Part shown: in pieces, positions 35,677-44,101 of the stretch
How the letters are laid out: the number at the start of each line of letters is the position of its first letter
Numbering within the stretch: position 1 is the first letter of the stretch
Assembly (NCBI RefSeq): GCF_014203545.1
Contig: NZ_JACHJG010000008.1
Location: 62,001-126,000 of the forward strand
Source of the DNA: Streptomyces netropsis
Lineage (GTDB): Bacteria; Actinomycetota; Actinomycetes; Streptomycetales; Streptomycetaceae
Direction: 5' to 3'
Length of the DNA: 64,000 nucleotides
Position numbers and translations under genes: made by a program
The notes under the pieces: model-generated
Database searches by the model: none
Seen by the model: only the letters and a program-made list of their open reading frames with translations
What the model was told of the DNA's origin: nothing

Positions 35677-36048
35677 ATGGCCAGCCGGAATGCCACTCCC
35701 CTCGTTCACCCCGACACCGACGCCCTTGTCTTCACGGACGTCCTCACCGCCTTGAGCGACCCGCTCCGTCTGGCGGTCGTCGCGGAACTCGCCGAAGGCG
35801 CAGAGAAGCCGTGCGGCTCCTTCCGGCTACCTGTAAGCAAATCCACCCAGAGTTGGCATTTCCGGGTACTGCGCGAGTCCGGCGTCATCCGGCAGCGCGA
35901 CGACGGCAACCGTCGCCTGAACTCCCTCCGCCGGGACGACCTCGACGCACGCTTCCCAGGGCTCCTCGCACTGGCCTTGCGCGAAGCCCAAGCTCTCCGC
36001 GTACCCCCCGAGGACTCCCCCGACTCCAACGGCCCTCCGCCCCCTTGA
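35677..36048 (+). CDS. ArsR-type transcriptional regulator
   Basis: A 123-residue winged-helix protein: FTDVLTALSDPLRLAVVAELAEG, then CGSFRLPVSKSTQSWHFRVLRESGVIRQRDDGNRRLNSLRRDDLDARFPGLL. It has the same organisation as the ArsR protein encoded near 24.9 kb. GGGAGA precedes the ATG, followed by a Pro/Asp-rich C-terminal tail. The strong palindrome upstream and the divergent fusion gene indicate control of both. It is followed by a degraded NmrA gene. Confidence 0.87.
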   Translation: MASRNATPLVHPDTDALVFTDVLTALSDPLRLAVVAELAEGAEKPCGSFRLPVSKSTQSWHFRVLRESGVIRQRDDGNRRLNSLRRDDLDARFPGLLALALREAQALRVPPEDSPDSNGPPPP

Positions 36049-36128
36049 CGCTGCCGGCTGCCACGACAAGCACACCGCCACCGGCCCCGGCCGCACAGAC
36101 GATGTCCCGCAGCACCCCTTCCCGCGTA

Positions 36129-36395
36129 TCAGGGGCAAAAGGCATCGGCGTGCGCGACGGCCCATTGGGCGAGAGTCCGCGGCGGGCGGCCGACAACATT
36201 CTCGACCGCTGACGTCACCCTGGCCACCGTCTCGGGCACCGTCGCCCACAATGTGCATCATGAACTCGATGCCCTCCTCGGGCCGGCCCTCGGCCCGCCA
36301 TTGCCGTCGCGCCTGATCATCGGTCAGCTTGGTGAAGTGGATCCGGCGGCCGGTCGCCGCCGCGATGGCGGACACCTTGTCGGCCGATCGACTGC
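36129..36395 (-). pseudogene. NmrA-like reductase, C-terminal remnant with frameshift
   Basis: One frame reads D-K-V-S-A-I-A-A-A-T-G-R-R-I-H-F-T-K-L-T-D-D-Q-A-R, then R-Q-W-R-A-E-G-R-P-E-E-G-I-E-F-M, the penultimate region of NmrA-type reductases. After a one-base shift the rest reads TVARVTSAVENVVGRPPRT and L-A-Q-W-A-V-A-H-A-D-A-F-C-P followed by a stop, the normal family ending. The N-terminal two thirds, with the cofactor site, are missing. Confidence 0.75.
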
Positions 36396-36506
36396 CTGGC
36401 CTTGTCCGGCCGCCATAAATGCCGGCATCTTCGACGTGGCGCTTGCGGACGCCGAGGCCCACAACCGCAGGACGCACGCGTCATGTTGCGGGAGGTCGCG
36501 GGCTCT

Positions 36507-37535
36507 TCACGGTCGCGCGGGGGCGGTGGGTGGGAATGACGGCTCAGGCGACTGCGCGCCGGGGCCGCCGCCGGTGACCGGCCCATTCGTTTCGTCCTTC
36601 TTCCAGGGGCCCACACCGAGCTTCCCCGTCGTGCCCAGGTCGAGCTCCGGGCTCACCATCACGGGGGCGGCACCGGGCTTTTCCCACACCCTCACGTAGG
36701 GGGCGTTCACGGGATCACCGGCACCTCCTCCGACGGTGTTGCGCCAGACCAGGCCGGCGTAGGCACGCTCGCCTGGCTTCAGGTCCAGCTGCTGGGGCGC
36801 GCCGTCGGCTCCGGTGCCGGTGGCAATGGCGCTGCCGCCATGGAGGATCTTCACGCTGTCGACGGGCTTGTGACGCTCGTCGAGGAGCTGGAGCTGCGGG
36901 TAGCCGTTGAGCCGGTGGGTTCGGGCGCCGCAGTTCTCCAGGTGGAGACTCACGACGCGGAGTCCCATGGCGGCGTCGCCGTCGTCGGCGTACACGCGCA
37001 CTCCCGAGGGCGGGCAGGTGCCCTTGTCGGAGGGGGCTTCGCCGGCGGGGACGCTCCTCACCTCGGCGATCCGCACGCGTGCCGCCCCGCGGGGGTGTGA
37101 GGGCAGTCCGCTCATGACGACGGTGCGCTTCACGGTCCGACCAGGCTTGACGGAAGGGACTGTCTGCTTCGTATTGGTCAGCGCCTCTCCGGAATCCGAC
37201 AGGAACTCGAAGGTGATCATGTAGGTGAAGGGTTCGGTCCCGTGGTTGGTGACATCGAACTCGGCGCAGGCACGGGCGCCGCCGCTCGAGCCGGTGATCT
37301 TGACTCCGCCCTTCTCCAGCCCGGCGGGGTTTCCGGGCAAGGCCGAAGTACTGGGCGCGGTCGGCGTGTCGGAGGCCTGAGCCCCGCAGGAGGACCTGTC
37401 GGGAGAGTTCGGGGAGTCCGACCTCTGCCTCTGCGTCAGGCCGTCGTTCTGGGAGTCGGCCGTCTGCGATCCGCAAGCCGTGAGCAGCAGGACGCCGGCG
37501 AGGACGACGGGAGGGGTGAAGGAGGCTCTACGCAT
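36507..37535 (-). CDS. DUF4232-type lipoprotein
   Basis: A 342-residue lipoprotein with lipobox L-L-L-T-A-C21. A Ser/Pro-rich linker is followed by one beta-sandwich with T-N-H-G-T-E-P-F-T-Y, then a DUF4232 domain: GDAAMGLRVVSLHLENCGARTHRLNGYPQLQLLDERHKPVDSV, with a Cys pair (T-C-P-P and E-N-C-G). The tail is Pro/Gly-rich. The family is exported and widespread in Streptomyces; its role is unknown. The ATG is the only good start. The gene upstream is divergent. Confidence 0.8.
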   Translation of the reverse strand: MRRASFTPPVVLAGVLLLTACGSQTADSQNDGLTQRQRSDSPNSPDRSSCGAQASDTPTAPSTSALPGNPAGLEKGGVKITGSSGGARACAEFDVTNHGTEPFTYMITFEFLSDSGEALTNTKQTVPSVKPGRTVKRTVVMSGLPSHPRGAARVRIAEVRSVPAGEAPSDKGTCPPSGVRVYADDGDAAMGLRVVSLHLENCGARTHRLNGYPQLQLLDERHKPVDSVKILHGGSAIATGTGADGAPQQLDLKPGERAYAGLVWRNTVGGGAGDPVNAPYVRVWEKPGAAPVMVSPELDLGTTGKLGVGPWKKDETNGPVTGGGPGAQSPEPSFPPTAPARP

Positions 37536-37875
37536 ACACCGAGTCGATCAGGACCAGACCGTGCCAGGCCATGACGGAAGCCACGATTCCGGTAACAAGC
37601 CGGTCACAGGGTGAGTGAGCCGTGCGGACGGGAGCTTCCCGATGAGAATTCGACCGCACGCGCCCGGATTCCCGGCCCCAAGTCCCGGGCTGCGGGGGCC
37701 GACGAGATGCCACGGCCCTCCGGTCGGTGCCGTCTCGCCGCGTGTGCGCGCCCGAAGCGCATGGCGCTAGAGGGTCGACGTCCCGCTGGGTGGCCTTCTC
37801 GCGGTGGTGTTTTTACAGCGACTACCTAGCCGTTGTAAGGATGCGCGCCGGGTACCCCCATGCGATAAAGGGAAT
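37536..37875. other. Intergenic region between divergent genes
   Basis: 340 bp separating the DUF4232 lipoprotein and the CYTH-like gene. I find no ORF with coding character and no strong palindrome. An AT-richer block near 37800-37830 may hold the CYTH-like promoter. Confidence 0.45.
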
Positions 37876-38634
37876 ATGGCGGATGCGCTGAAGAACGCCG
37901 ATGTCGAAGTCAAGACCATCGCGTCTGACGAGGCGGCCGAGTCCGCGTGCCGACTGCTCGGGCTGGAGGCCGACGAGGGCAAGGGCCTCACGGTGTACTT
38001 CTGGGACAAGCCGTGGGCGGACGGCGACGACATCCGTCTCCCCTTGTCGGAGGCGGGAGTTACCATCCGGCTTCGGAAGCCCGCGAAGGGCGATGCGGAC
38101 GACCTGACCGTGAAACTGCGACCGTGCATCCCGGAAGCGCTGCCTGCCGACTGGCGGGCGAGTCGCGACGGGGAGGACTGGGAATTCAAGATCGAGGAAG
38201 ACTGGAGCGGCCGCAACCGCGTCTGGGCAGCCTCGCTGAAGGTGGAAGACGACTTCGACCGGCCCACCGCCGATGGCGGAGGCGGGGACGGGGACTCGCA
38301 CCGACCCCGGCTGACCAGGGACCAAAGGGATTTGCTCGCGAGCGTCGGCGTCACCGACGACGACCTGGAGGGCATCGTGCCACTCGGCCCGGTCCAGGCC
38401 ACCAAGTGGAAGCCCTCACGTCGCGACCTGATCCACCCGCTCGCCGCGGAATTCTGGAGCGTCGGCCCCGACCTGCGTCTCTTGGAGCTGTCGCTCCGGG
38501 TGCGTCCCGCGGAAGCCTCCACCGCACAGGACCTGCTGGAACGCGCTCTGCTGGACTTGGGCCTGCAATCACCTCAGGCGTCCAAGACCCGCAGCGTCCT
38601 CACCGCCCTTGCCCGTGCGCACCTGAACCGGTAG
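37876..38634 (+). CDS. CYTH-like protein (inferred)
   Basis: A 252-residue cytoplasmic protein. The alternation of acidic and basic strand motifs resembles the CYTH (triphosphate tunnel) fold: E-V-K near the start (residues 12-14), V-T-I-R-L-R-K, D-L-T-V-K-L-R, W-E-F-K-I-E-E-D-W, and near the end D-L-R-L-L-E-L-S-L-R-V. CYTH enzymes act on triphosphates with a divalent metal. A G/D-rich insert separates the halves. AAAGGGA precedes the ATG. No family name is certain, and the gene is not in an obvious operon. Confidence 0.55.
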   Translation: MADALKNADVEVKTIASDEAAESACRLLGLEADEGKGLTVYFWDKPWADGDDIRLPLSEAGVTIRLRKPAKGDADDLTVKLRPCIPEALPADWRASRDGEDWEFKIEEDWSGRNRVWAASLKVEDDFDRPTADGGGGDGDSHRPRLTRDQRDLLASVGVTDDDLEGIVPLGPVQATKWKPSRRDLIHPLAAEFWSVGPDLRLLELSLRVRPAEASTAQDLLERALLDLGLQSPQASKTRSVLTALARAHLNR

Positions 38635-38683
38635 CGGTATCGGTAACGGCTTGGGCAGAGGGGGCCACGAGGGTGCGACCGTC

Positions 38684-39001
38684 TCAGGGAGTACGCACCT
38701 TCAGCAGTTTGCCGTCGCACTGCAGGATCTCGAGCCGGCGGTCGGGCCGGCTCGTACCGGGAAAACTGATGGCGAGTGACTTTCCGTCCGCCGTCGACCA
38801 GTGGCCGGGGATGATGTCGGGGACGTCGGCAGCACCGATGGCGTGGTCGATGTAGGTTCCGTCCGCGACGATCTCCATGCCCCTGCGACCGCGAGCGGGT
38901 GGGAACGGGTAGTCGGTCGGGCGGTAGACGGTGACCCCCTCGGTGTCCTCTTCGTAGGAGTGGGTCCACCGCTGGAACAGTTCGGCGGGCAGCTCGCTCA
39001 T
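38684..39001 (-). CDS. Hypothetical small protein
   Basis: A 105-residue protein: RWTHSYEEDTEGVTVYRPTDYPFPPARGRRGMEI followed by D-I-I-P-G-H-W-S-T and a strand-rich end with C-D-G-K-L. The opening block is conserved in small uncharacterised bacterial proteins of lipocalin-like appearance, but I cannot name the family. There is no signal peptide. It is divergent from an M43 protease gene 162 bp away. Confidence 0.6.
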   Translation of the reverse strand: MSELPAELFQRWTHSYEEDTEGVTVYRPTDYPFPPARGRRGMEIVADGTYIDHAIGAADVPDIIPGHWSTADGKSLAISFPGTSRPDRRLEILQCDGKLLKVRTP

Positions 39002-39163
39002 CGTTCCGGCCTTCCCTTGAGGGCACCTTTTGCCCGGATTTGCAACAGATGATAACCTTTTAGTGGATTACTTTATTCGCATCACCATGGCTTATTCACC
39101 GGAATACGGAAATGCCTCGCCGCGGCCACAGCCGCGGCCCACGGCCGAACCTGGAGGTGTGAT

Positions 39164-40111
39164 ATGTCAGAGAACGATGCGACCACCGCTCCCGCCCGCC
39201 GAGGCTGCGGCACGATGCCGGTGCACCATCTGCTGATGGCCGAGAACCCGGCGTACGCCGAGGCCCGCGTCCGGATCGAGAACAAGGCCTTCGCCTATGA
39301 GACCGGCGACGAAGCAACGGCACGCGTCGGCGTGACCCGCATCCCGGTCGTCGTGCACGTGGTGTTCAACACCGCCGCACAGAACCTCAGCGAGGACCAG
39401 ATCACCAGCCAGATCGACGTGCTGAACGAGGACTTCCGGGCACTCAATCCGGACATCGACCAGGTCCCGCCGGTATGGAAGCCGCTCGTGGCCGACAGTC
39501 GCATCGAATTCCATCTCGCCACGCAGGATCCGCAAGGACAGCCCACCGACGGCATCACCCGTACACAGACCCAGGCCGCGAAATTCAACATACGGACCAA
39601 CACCGTCAAACACGCGTCGAGCGGTGGGCACGACGCCTGGCCCGCCGATCGCTACCTCAACCTGTGGGTCTGTCCGCGCATCTTCGACCCCGCGGACCCC
39701 AACGAGATACTCGGCTATGCCCAGTTCCCGGGTGGCCCCGCAGAGACGGACGGGGTGGTCATCGGCCACCGGTTCTTCGGCACGACGGGCACGGCCTCCG
39801 CTCCCTTCAACGGCGGTCGCACGGCGACCCACGAGGTGGGGCACTGGCTGAACCTGCTGCACATCTGGGGCGACGACGGCCAGGGCTGCAACGGCGGCGA
39901 CCTCGTCGCGGACACTCCGAACTCCGGCGGCCCCAACTTCGGCACCCCGACCTTCCCCAAGCTGTCGTGCAGCAATGATCCTGACGGCGACATGTTCGTC
40001 AACTACATGGACTACACCGACGACCAGGGCATGTTCATGTTCACGAAGGGCCAGGTCGCCCGCATGGAGGCCGCCCTCGACAGCGCCCGGTCGTCCTTCA
40101 ACGGCGCCTGA
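39164..40111 (+). CDS. M43-type zinc metalloprotease without signal peptide
   Basis: A 315-residue protease of the pappalysin (M43) family. The extended zinc motif HEVGHWLNLLH is at residues 223-233, and the Met-turn N-Y-M-D-Y at about residues 282-286. The N-terminal R-R-G-C-G-T-M-P matches the pro-region Cys of secreted M43 enzymes. No signal peptide or lipobox is present, although secreted relatives have one, and no better upstream start exists (GGAGGTG lies just before the ATG). It may be exported non-classically or act inside the cell. Confidence 0.85.
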   Translation: MSENDATTAPARRGCGTMPVHHLLMAENPAYAEARVRIENKAFAYETGDEATARVGVTRIPVVVHVVFNTAAQNLSEDQITSQIDVLNEDFRALNPDIDQVPPVWKPLVADSRIEFHLATQDPQGQPTDGITRTQTQAAKFNIRTNTVKHASSGGHDAWPADRYLNLWVCPRIFDPADPNEILGYAQFPGGPAETDGVVIGHRFFGTTGTASAPFNGGRTATHEVGHWLNLLHIWGDDGQGCNGGDLVADTPNSGGPNFGTPTFPKLSCSNDPDGDMFVNYMDYTDDQGMFMFTKGQVARMEAALDSARSSFNGA

Positions 40112-40137
40112 CGGGCGAACGGCCCGGCCCGGTCAGG

Positions 40138-40165
40138 GGGCGCGGCGGGGGTCACCGCCGCGCCC
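40138..40165. terminator. 11-bp hairpin between convergent genes
   Basis: GGGCGCGGCGG pairs with CCGCCGCGCCC around 6 bases. Confidence 0.7.
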
Positions 40166-40214
40166 GCTGACTGCGAGGCGCAGGACGAGGCGCGGATGCC
40201 GGACCCCGGGGTGT

Positions 40215-40715
40215 TCAGTCATCACCTGGGGTCAGCGTTGAGGCGAACCGTTCGAGCAGGTGGGCAAGCCGCGCCTGCTCGTCCGCGCCGAGACCGGACA
40301 GGAGCCGTCGCTGGTTGTCCAGGTGGACGGCGATGAGCTCGTCGGTCAGTGCGACGCCCTCGGCGGTGAGGGTGATGAGGCGTCCACGCGAATCGGTCTC
40401 GGCGACGGATCTGCCGACCAGGCCACGGGCTTCGAGCCGGTCGACCCGTTTGGTGATCGCGCCGCTGGTGACCAGGACGGTGCGACTGAGCTCGCCTGCG
40501 GACAGCGCATAAGGCTCCCCCGAACGCCGGAGCGCCGCCAGCACGTCGAAGTCGCCGCTCCCCAGGCCCGCGGCCTGGAAGGGCGGGCGCAGCTGCTGGT
40601 CCAGCGCGTCGGTGAGCCGGAAGAGCCGGCCGACGACGAGCATCGGCGCCGCGTCCAGGTCGGGGCGCTCGCGCTTCCACTGTTCGACGATGGCGGCGAT
40701 GGTGTCGGTCTGCAT
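40215..40715 (-). CDS. MarR family transcriptional regulator
   Basis: A 166-residue MarR protein: APMLVVGRLFRLTDALDQQLRPPFQAAGLGSGDFDVLAALRRSG, then LSAGELSRTVLVTSGAITKRVDRLEARGLVGRSVAETDSRGRLITLT. It resembles the MarR subgroup with L-G-x-G-D-F-D-V-L-A-A-L-R-R. It is divergent from a nitroreductase-type gene and an MFS gene, with a 10-21-10 inverted repeat between, and probably represses them. Confidence 0.88.
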   Translation of the reverse strand: MQTDTIAAIVEQWKRERPDLDAAPMLVVGRLFRLTDALDQQLRPPFQAAGLGSGDFDVLAALRRSGEPYALSAGELSRTVLVTSGAITKRVDRLEARGLVGRSVAETDSRGRLITLTAEGVALTDELIAVHLDNQRRLLSGLGADEQARLAHLLERFASTLTPGDD

Positions 40716-40724
40716 GCCTTCACT

Positions 40725-40765
40725 ATATCTTCCACAGATGATAATTTACCTTCCATGGAAGATAT
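40725..40765. promoter_or_regulatory. Inverted repeat overlapping the nitroreductase start
   Basis: ATATCTTCCA and TGGAAGATAT are separated by 21 bp; CTTCCATGGAAG forms an inner palindrome that contains the ATG itself. Binding of the MarR protein here would block initiation directly. Confidence 0.7.
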
Positions 40766-41378
40766 TGCTCCCTCTCGCGCCGCCGTACCGGTCGTCTGTT
40801 ACTTCGATCCCACCTGCCCCTTCGCCTGGGCCACTTCCCGATGGCTGCTCGAAGTCGAACGGCTCCAGCCGATCGACCTGCGCTTCCAGATCATGAGCCT
40901 GTCCGTGCTCAACGAGCACCGTGAACTGGAGCCCTGGTACCGCGAGTTCAACGACCGGGCCTGGGGCCCGGCCCGAGTGTGCGCGGCCGCCGAAGTCCTC
41001 CACGGCAACACCGTCCTGCGTGAGCTCTACACCGCGCTCGGCGGTCGCATACACGTGGGGCGCAACAAGGACTACGACGCGGTCATCACCGAGTCCCTCG
41101 ACGAACTGGGACTGCCCGCGTCCCTGGCCAAGGCCGCACACACCGACGAGTTCGACGCGGCTCTGCGCGCCAGCCACCGGGCCGGACAGGAAGCGGTCGG
41201 CGAGGAGGCCGGGACGCCCGTCGTCGCCGTGGACGGCACCGGCTTCTTCGGCCCCGTCCTCACCTCCGTCCCGAGAGGCGAGGAGGCAGTCCGACTGTTC
41301 CAGGCCACGCGGACCCTGGCCGGGACGGGAGCGTTCGCCGAGCTGAAGCGGGGCCGTGGTGCGCTCGACTTCCGCTGA
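40755..41378 (+). CDS. Mycothiol-dependent nitroreductase-like DsbA-fold protein
   Basis: A 207-residue protein closely resembling Mycobacterium Rv2466c: DPTCPFAWATSRWLLEVERL, M-S-L-S-V-L-N-E-H-R, RAWGPARVCAAAEVLHG, ELYTALGGRIHVG, VGEEAGTPVVAVDG and F-F-G-P-V-L. Rv2466c uses a C-P-W-C active site with mycothiol to reduce nitro drugs; here it is C21-P-F-A, with the second Cys lost. The ATG lies inside an operator palindrome with no ribosome site, so the message may be leaderless. It overlaps the following MFS gene by 23 bp. Confidence 0.87.
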   Translation: MEDIAPSRAAVPVVCYFDPTCPFAWATSRWLLEVERLQPIDLRFQIMSLSVLNEHRELEPWYREFNDRAWGPARVCAAAEVLHGNTVLRELYTALGGRIHVGRNKDYDAVITESLDELGLPASLAKAAHTDEFDAALRASHRAGQEAVGEEAGTPVVAVDGTGFFGPVLTSVPRGEEAVRLFQATRTLAGTGAFAELKRGRGALDFR

Positions 41379-42615
41379 ACCCGACGTTCGCACCCGGCGC
41401 CGACTCATCGCCGCGAGCCTGGTCGGCTCGATCGGCGACGGCATATACGTGCCATTGACGATGCTGTTCGTCCACTCGCTCACCGGCCTGTCGCTGACGT
41501 CGATCGGCGCGGGCCTGACCGTCGCCGGGCTCTGTGCCCTGGCGTTCATGCCGGTCGCGGGTGTCCTCATCGACCGTTTCAGCGGCCGACGGGTGCTCAT
41601 CGGCGTGCTCGCGTTGCGCGCGGCCGGTTTCGCCGCCTACCCGCTCGCCGACTCCTACCCCGCTTTCCTGGCGATCGCCCTGGTGGTCGCGGTGGGGATG
41701 TGGGCCTCGTCGCCCAGCCAGCACGCCCTCATCGGCGAAATCGCCCAAGGCGCCGAGCGTGACCGACTACTCGCATGGGACCGGAGCCTACGCAACGCCG
41801 GTATGGGATTCGGCAGCCTGGCGGCGGCAGGCATGCTGGCGTGGAACGGCAGTGCCGGTTTCGTCGGCGCCGCCGTGGTGCTGGCCACGGTCTTCGCCAT
41901 TGCCGCGGTGCTGGTGTCCCGGATCCCGGCCGTCCACGGCGGGGCCGGGCAGCCGGAGGGCACCCGGGGCGGATACCGGCAGGTACTCGCCGACCGGCCC
42001 TACCTGCTCATCACAACTGCCAACTTCCTGATCGCCTTCGGCTACACCGCCCAGGCCATCGCCCTACCGATCTTCCTCACTCGTGACATCGGCATCCCCA
42101 ACGCCCTGGCCGGGGTCGTGTTCGCGCTCAACACCGCCCTGGTCGCCGCGCTCGGTGTCCCGGTCGCCCGCCTGACCCTGCGCGGCAGGCGCACCCGCAC
42201 GGCTGCGCTCGGCGCGTTCGTCTTCGCGCTCTCCTTCGCCGCCTTCGCGGCCCTTCCCCACCTCTTCAGCGGCGCCGACGCCGTCGTCGCCGTCCTGGCG
42301 GTCGCGGTGCTCTACACCGCCGGTGAGCTCGTCCACTCCGCACCGTCGCAGGGCCTGTCGGTCCAGGCCGCCCCTGATCACCTGCGGGGACGGTACCTGG
42401 CGACCTATCAACTGTCCTGGTCGGTCTGCCGCACCATCGCGCCCGTACTGTTGGGATTCCTGCTCGACGCCGGGCGGTGGCACCTGTGGACGGTTCTGGC
42501 CCTGATGGTGCTGACCGGCGCGGCGATCCTCCTGCACGCCGAGCGCGTGCTGCCGGCACACGTCGTGAGCAACACTCGCGAAGCCACCACCACCGCACAG
42601 GAAGTCATGACCTGA
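41356..42615 (+). CDS. MFS transporter
   Basis: A 419-residue transporter with 12 helices. The first loop G-V-L-I-D-R-F-S-G-R-R-V-L-I matches MFS motif A, and the opening reads LIAASLVGSIGDGIYVPLTMLFV. Late in the protein, E-L-V-H-S-A-P-S-Q-G-L-S-V-Q-A-A-P-D-H-L-R-G-R-Y is a conserved exporter block. Translation probably couples to the overlapping DsbA-fold gene; two adjacent GTG codons are possible starts. Drug or electrophile efflux under the divergent MarR protein is the likely role. Confidence 0.85.
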   Translation: MVRSTSAEPDVRTRRRLIAASLVGSIGDGIYVPLTMLFVHSLTGLSLTSIGAGLTVAGLCALAFMPVAGVLIDRFSGRRVLIGVLALRAAGFAAYPLADSYPAFLAIALVVAVGMWASSPSQHALIGEIAQGAERDRLLAWDRSLRNAGMGFGSLAAAGMLAWNGSAGFVGAAVVLATVFAIAAVLVSRIPAVHGGAGQPEGTRGGYRQVLADRPYLLITTANFLIAFGYTAQAIALPIFLTRDIGIPNALAGVVFALNTALVAALGVPVARLTLRGRRTRTAALGAFVFALSFAAFAALPHLFSGADAVVAVLAVAVLYTAGELVHSAPSQGLSVQAAPDHLRGRYLATYQLSWSVCRTIAPVLLGFLLDAGRWHLWTVLALMVLTGAAILLHAERVLPAHVVSNTREATTTAQEVMT

Positions 42616-42701
42616 CGCACGGGGCCCAGACGACCCGGCCACGTTCGGCGCTCCCGGCGAAGCGGGGTATTTTCCTCCTACTTATCGAAGCTTGGGGGTC
42701 G

Positions 42702-43013
42702 ATGATGTCCGGATACCGGAGGAAGTCCCGTGCCGCGCGGCCTCCCTTCCCCATGCCGAAGGGCATCCTCCTGTTCAGAACGCCGGACGGCTGGCGCCAC
42801 AGCATCCTCACCGCGGCAAGCGGAACAGTCTGCGGACGCCTGCCCCAAGTTCCCATCGACGCCGCCCCGCGAGCAGCACAGGCCGCTGCCGTCACGATGC
42901 TGACGGAGCTCACACGCGACCACCACGGCGTCAGCATCGAGGTCCGATGGGACCCCGCGCCGTCGGCGGATACATGGACCGGCAGTGTTCACCCCGCAGC
43001 CCCCGGCTCCTAG
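42702..43013 (+). CDS. Hypothetical small protein
   Basis: A 103-residue protein with a basic N-terminal 17 residues, then MPKGILLFRTPDGWRHSILTAASGTVCGRLP and an Ala-rich helix ending T-M-L-T-E-L. GGGGGT precedes the tandem ATG codons. Small proteins with the W-R-H-S-I core recur in Streptomyces, sometimes in several copies, with no known function. It follows the MFS gene by 86 bp. Confidence 0.55.
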   Translation: MMSGYRRKSRAARPPFPMPKGILLFRTPDGWRHSILTAASGTVCGRLPQVPIDAAPRAAQAAAVTMLTELTRDHHGVSIEVRWDPAPSADTWTGSVHPAAPGS

Positions 43014-43286
43014 CCGACAGGCGGTGCAAGAACAACCGGCGGCCGGCCCCGGCAATGTCACGCACCGAGCCCGCCGACCACCTTCGGTGGGAGAACTCCG
43101 CTGTCCGGACGGGGTGGGTGCTGTCCGGGACACTCTTCCGACCTGCCCGGACAGCGGGTCGGTGTCCGGGACGGGCGTAGCGCCTTGCGGCAGCGGCACG
43201 AGAGCAGCACCTTGAGCGAACGGCGCTGCCGCGCGGACCATCGGTCGCGCCGACCCCAGTCGGATCCATCCCTTCCAGGAGGAACC

Positions 43287-43721
43287 TTGCGCATTCGGGG
43301 AGCCGTAGCAGCTTTTGTCCTGACGGCCGGCCTGGCCGCCGGGGCAGGGCCCGCCCATGCGGGGACGACAGAAGCCGCGGCGTTCACACAGTTCGTCGGC
43401 GAGAGCACCAACAGGGCAAGCTCGGGGAGTGTTTGGTACGAGTACAGGAAGCGCAGTGACGGCTGGTACGACATCTCCGTCGATGACCCGCGGTCGGCCG
43501 ACGAGTGGCCACACGACGGCTACGGCAGCATTCTCATGGTCATCTACGACACGCCAACGTCCAGTGGCGGTGGATACGTGCTCGCGCAGAACCAGGACAT
43601 GGGAGACGACGCCGGCCCTGGCTTCACCAAGTCCAAGGTGAAGAACGCGTACTTCCAGATCTGCAACCGCAGCGACAACCTGGGAACCTGGTACAGCTGC
43701 GGGCGGCTGCACAAGAAATAG
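43287..43721 (+). CDS. Small secreted protein, TTG start
   Basis: A 144-residue exported protein with a signal peptide ending P-A-H-A-G (about residue 26). AGGAGG lies 6 bp before the TTG. The mature part is acidic with a short Ser-Ser-Gly-Gly-Gly loop, W-Y-D-I-S-V-D-D and a C-terminal I-C-N-R-S-D-N-L-G-T-W-Y-S-C-G. Two Cys probably form a disulfide. I do not recognise a family. Confidence 0.65.
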   Translation: MRIRGAVAAFVLTAGLAAGAGPAHAGTTEAAAFTQFVGESTNRASSGSVWYEYRKRSDGWYDISVDDPRSADEWPHDGYGSILMVIYDTPTSSGGGYVLAQNQDMGDDAGPGFTKSKVKNAYFQICNRSDNLGTWYSCGRLHKK

Positions 43722-43850
43722 CGGCAGGGCAGGAACACGGCCGAGGGCGTGCTCCGCGCCGCCCTCGGCGCGCACGTCATCGAGTCGCCGACGGGCGCGG
43801 CGCCCCGCGCCCGACCGGCTCCCCTCGCGGCGAGCAAAAGTCCCCGGGGC

Positions 43851-44087
43851 CTGCTCGAACCACTTCGTGGCGGCTCCGAGCAGCCCCGCCCTGATGTCAT
43901 CGTGATCCTGACCGACGGCCAGACGCCCTGGCCCGAGGGGCGACCATCGTGCCGGACGGTAGTGGGCCTGTTCCCTCGGCAGCATGCGATCCGGTCCTGG
44001 GACGAGAACGATCCCGACTACGTTCCGGACTCGCCACCCGCGTGGGCACGAGTGGTTGACATCGGGTCCTCTCCTGCCGCTCGGTAG
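43851..44087 (+). pseudogene. VWA-like metallopeptidase-domain protein, C-terminal remnant
   Basis: The 79-residue segment LLEPLRGGSEQPRPDVIVIL-TDGQTPWPEGRP-CRTVVGLFPRQ-...-DDPDY-like-DSPPAWARVVDIG matches the end of VWA_CoxE/DUF2201-type proteins, in which P-D-V-I-V-x-L-T-D-G-x-T-P-W-P is the hallmark. The N-terminal 300 or more residues are missing, and the frame upstream is not conserved. It is a relic between a small secreted protein and an SDR gene. Confidence 0.6.
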
Positions 44088-44101
44088 TCCGAGGGAGGAC
44101 G

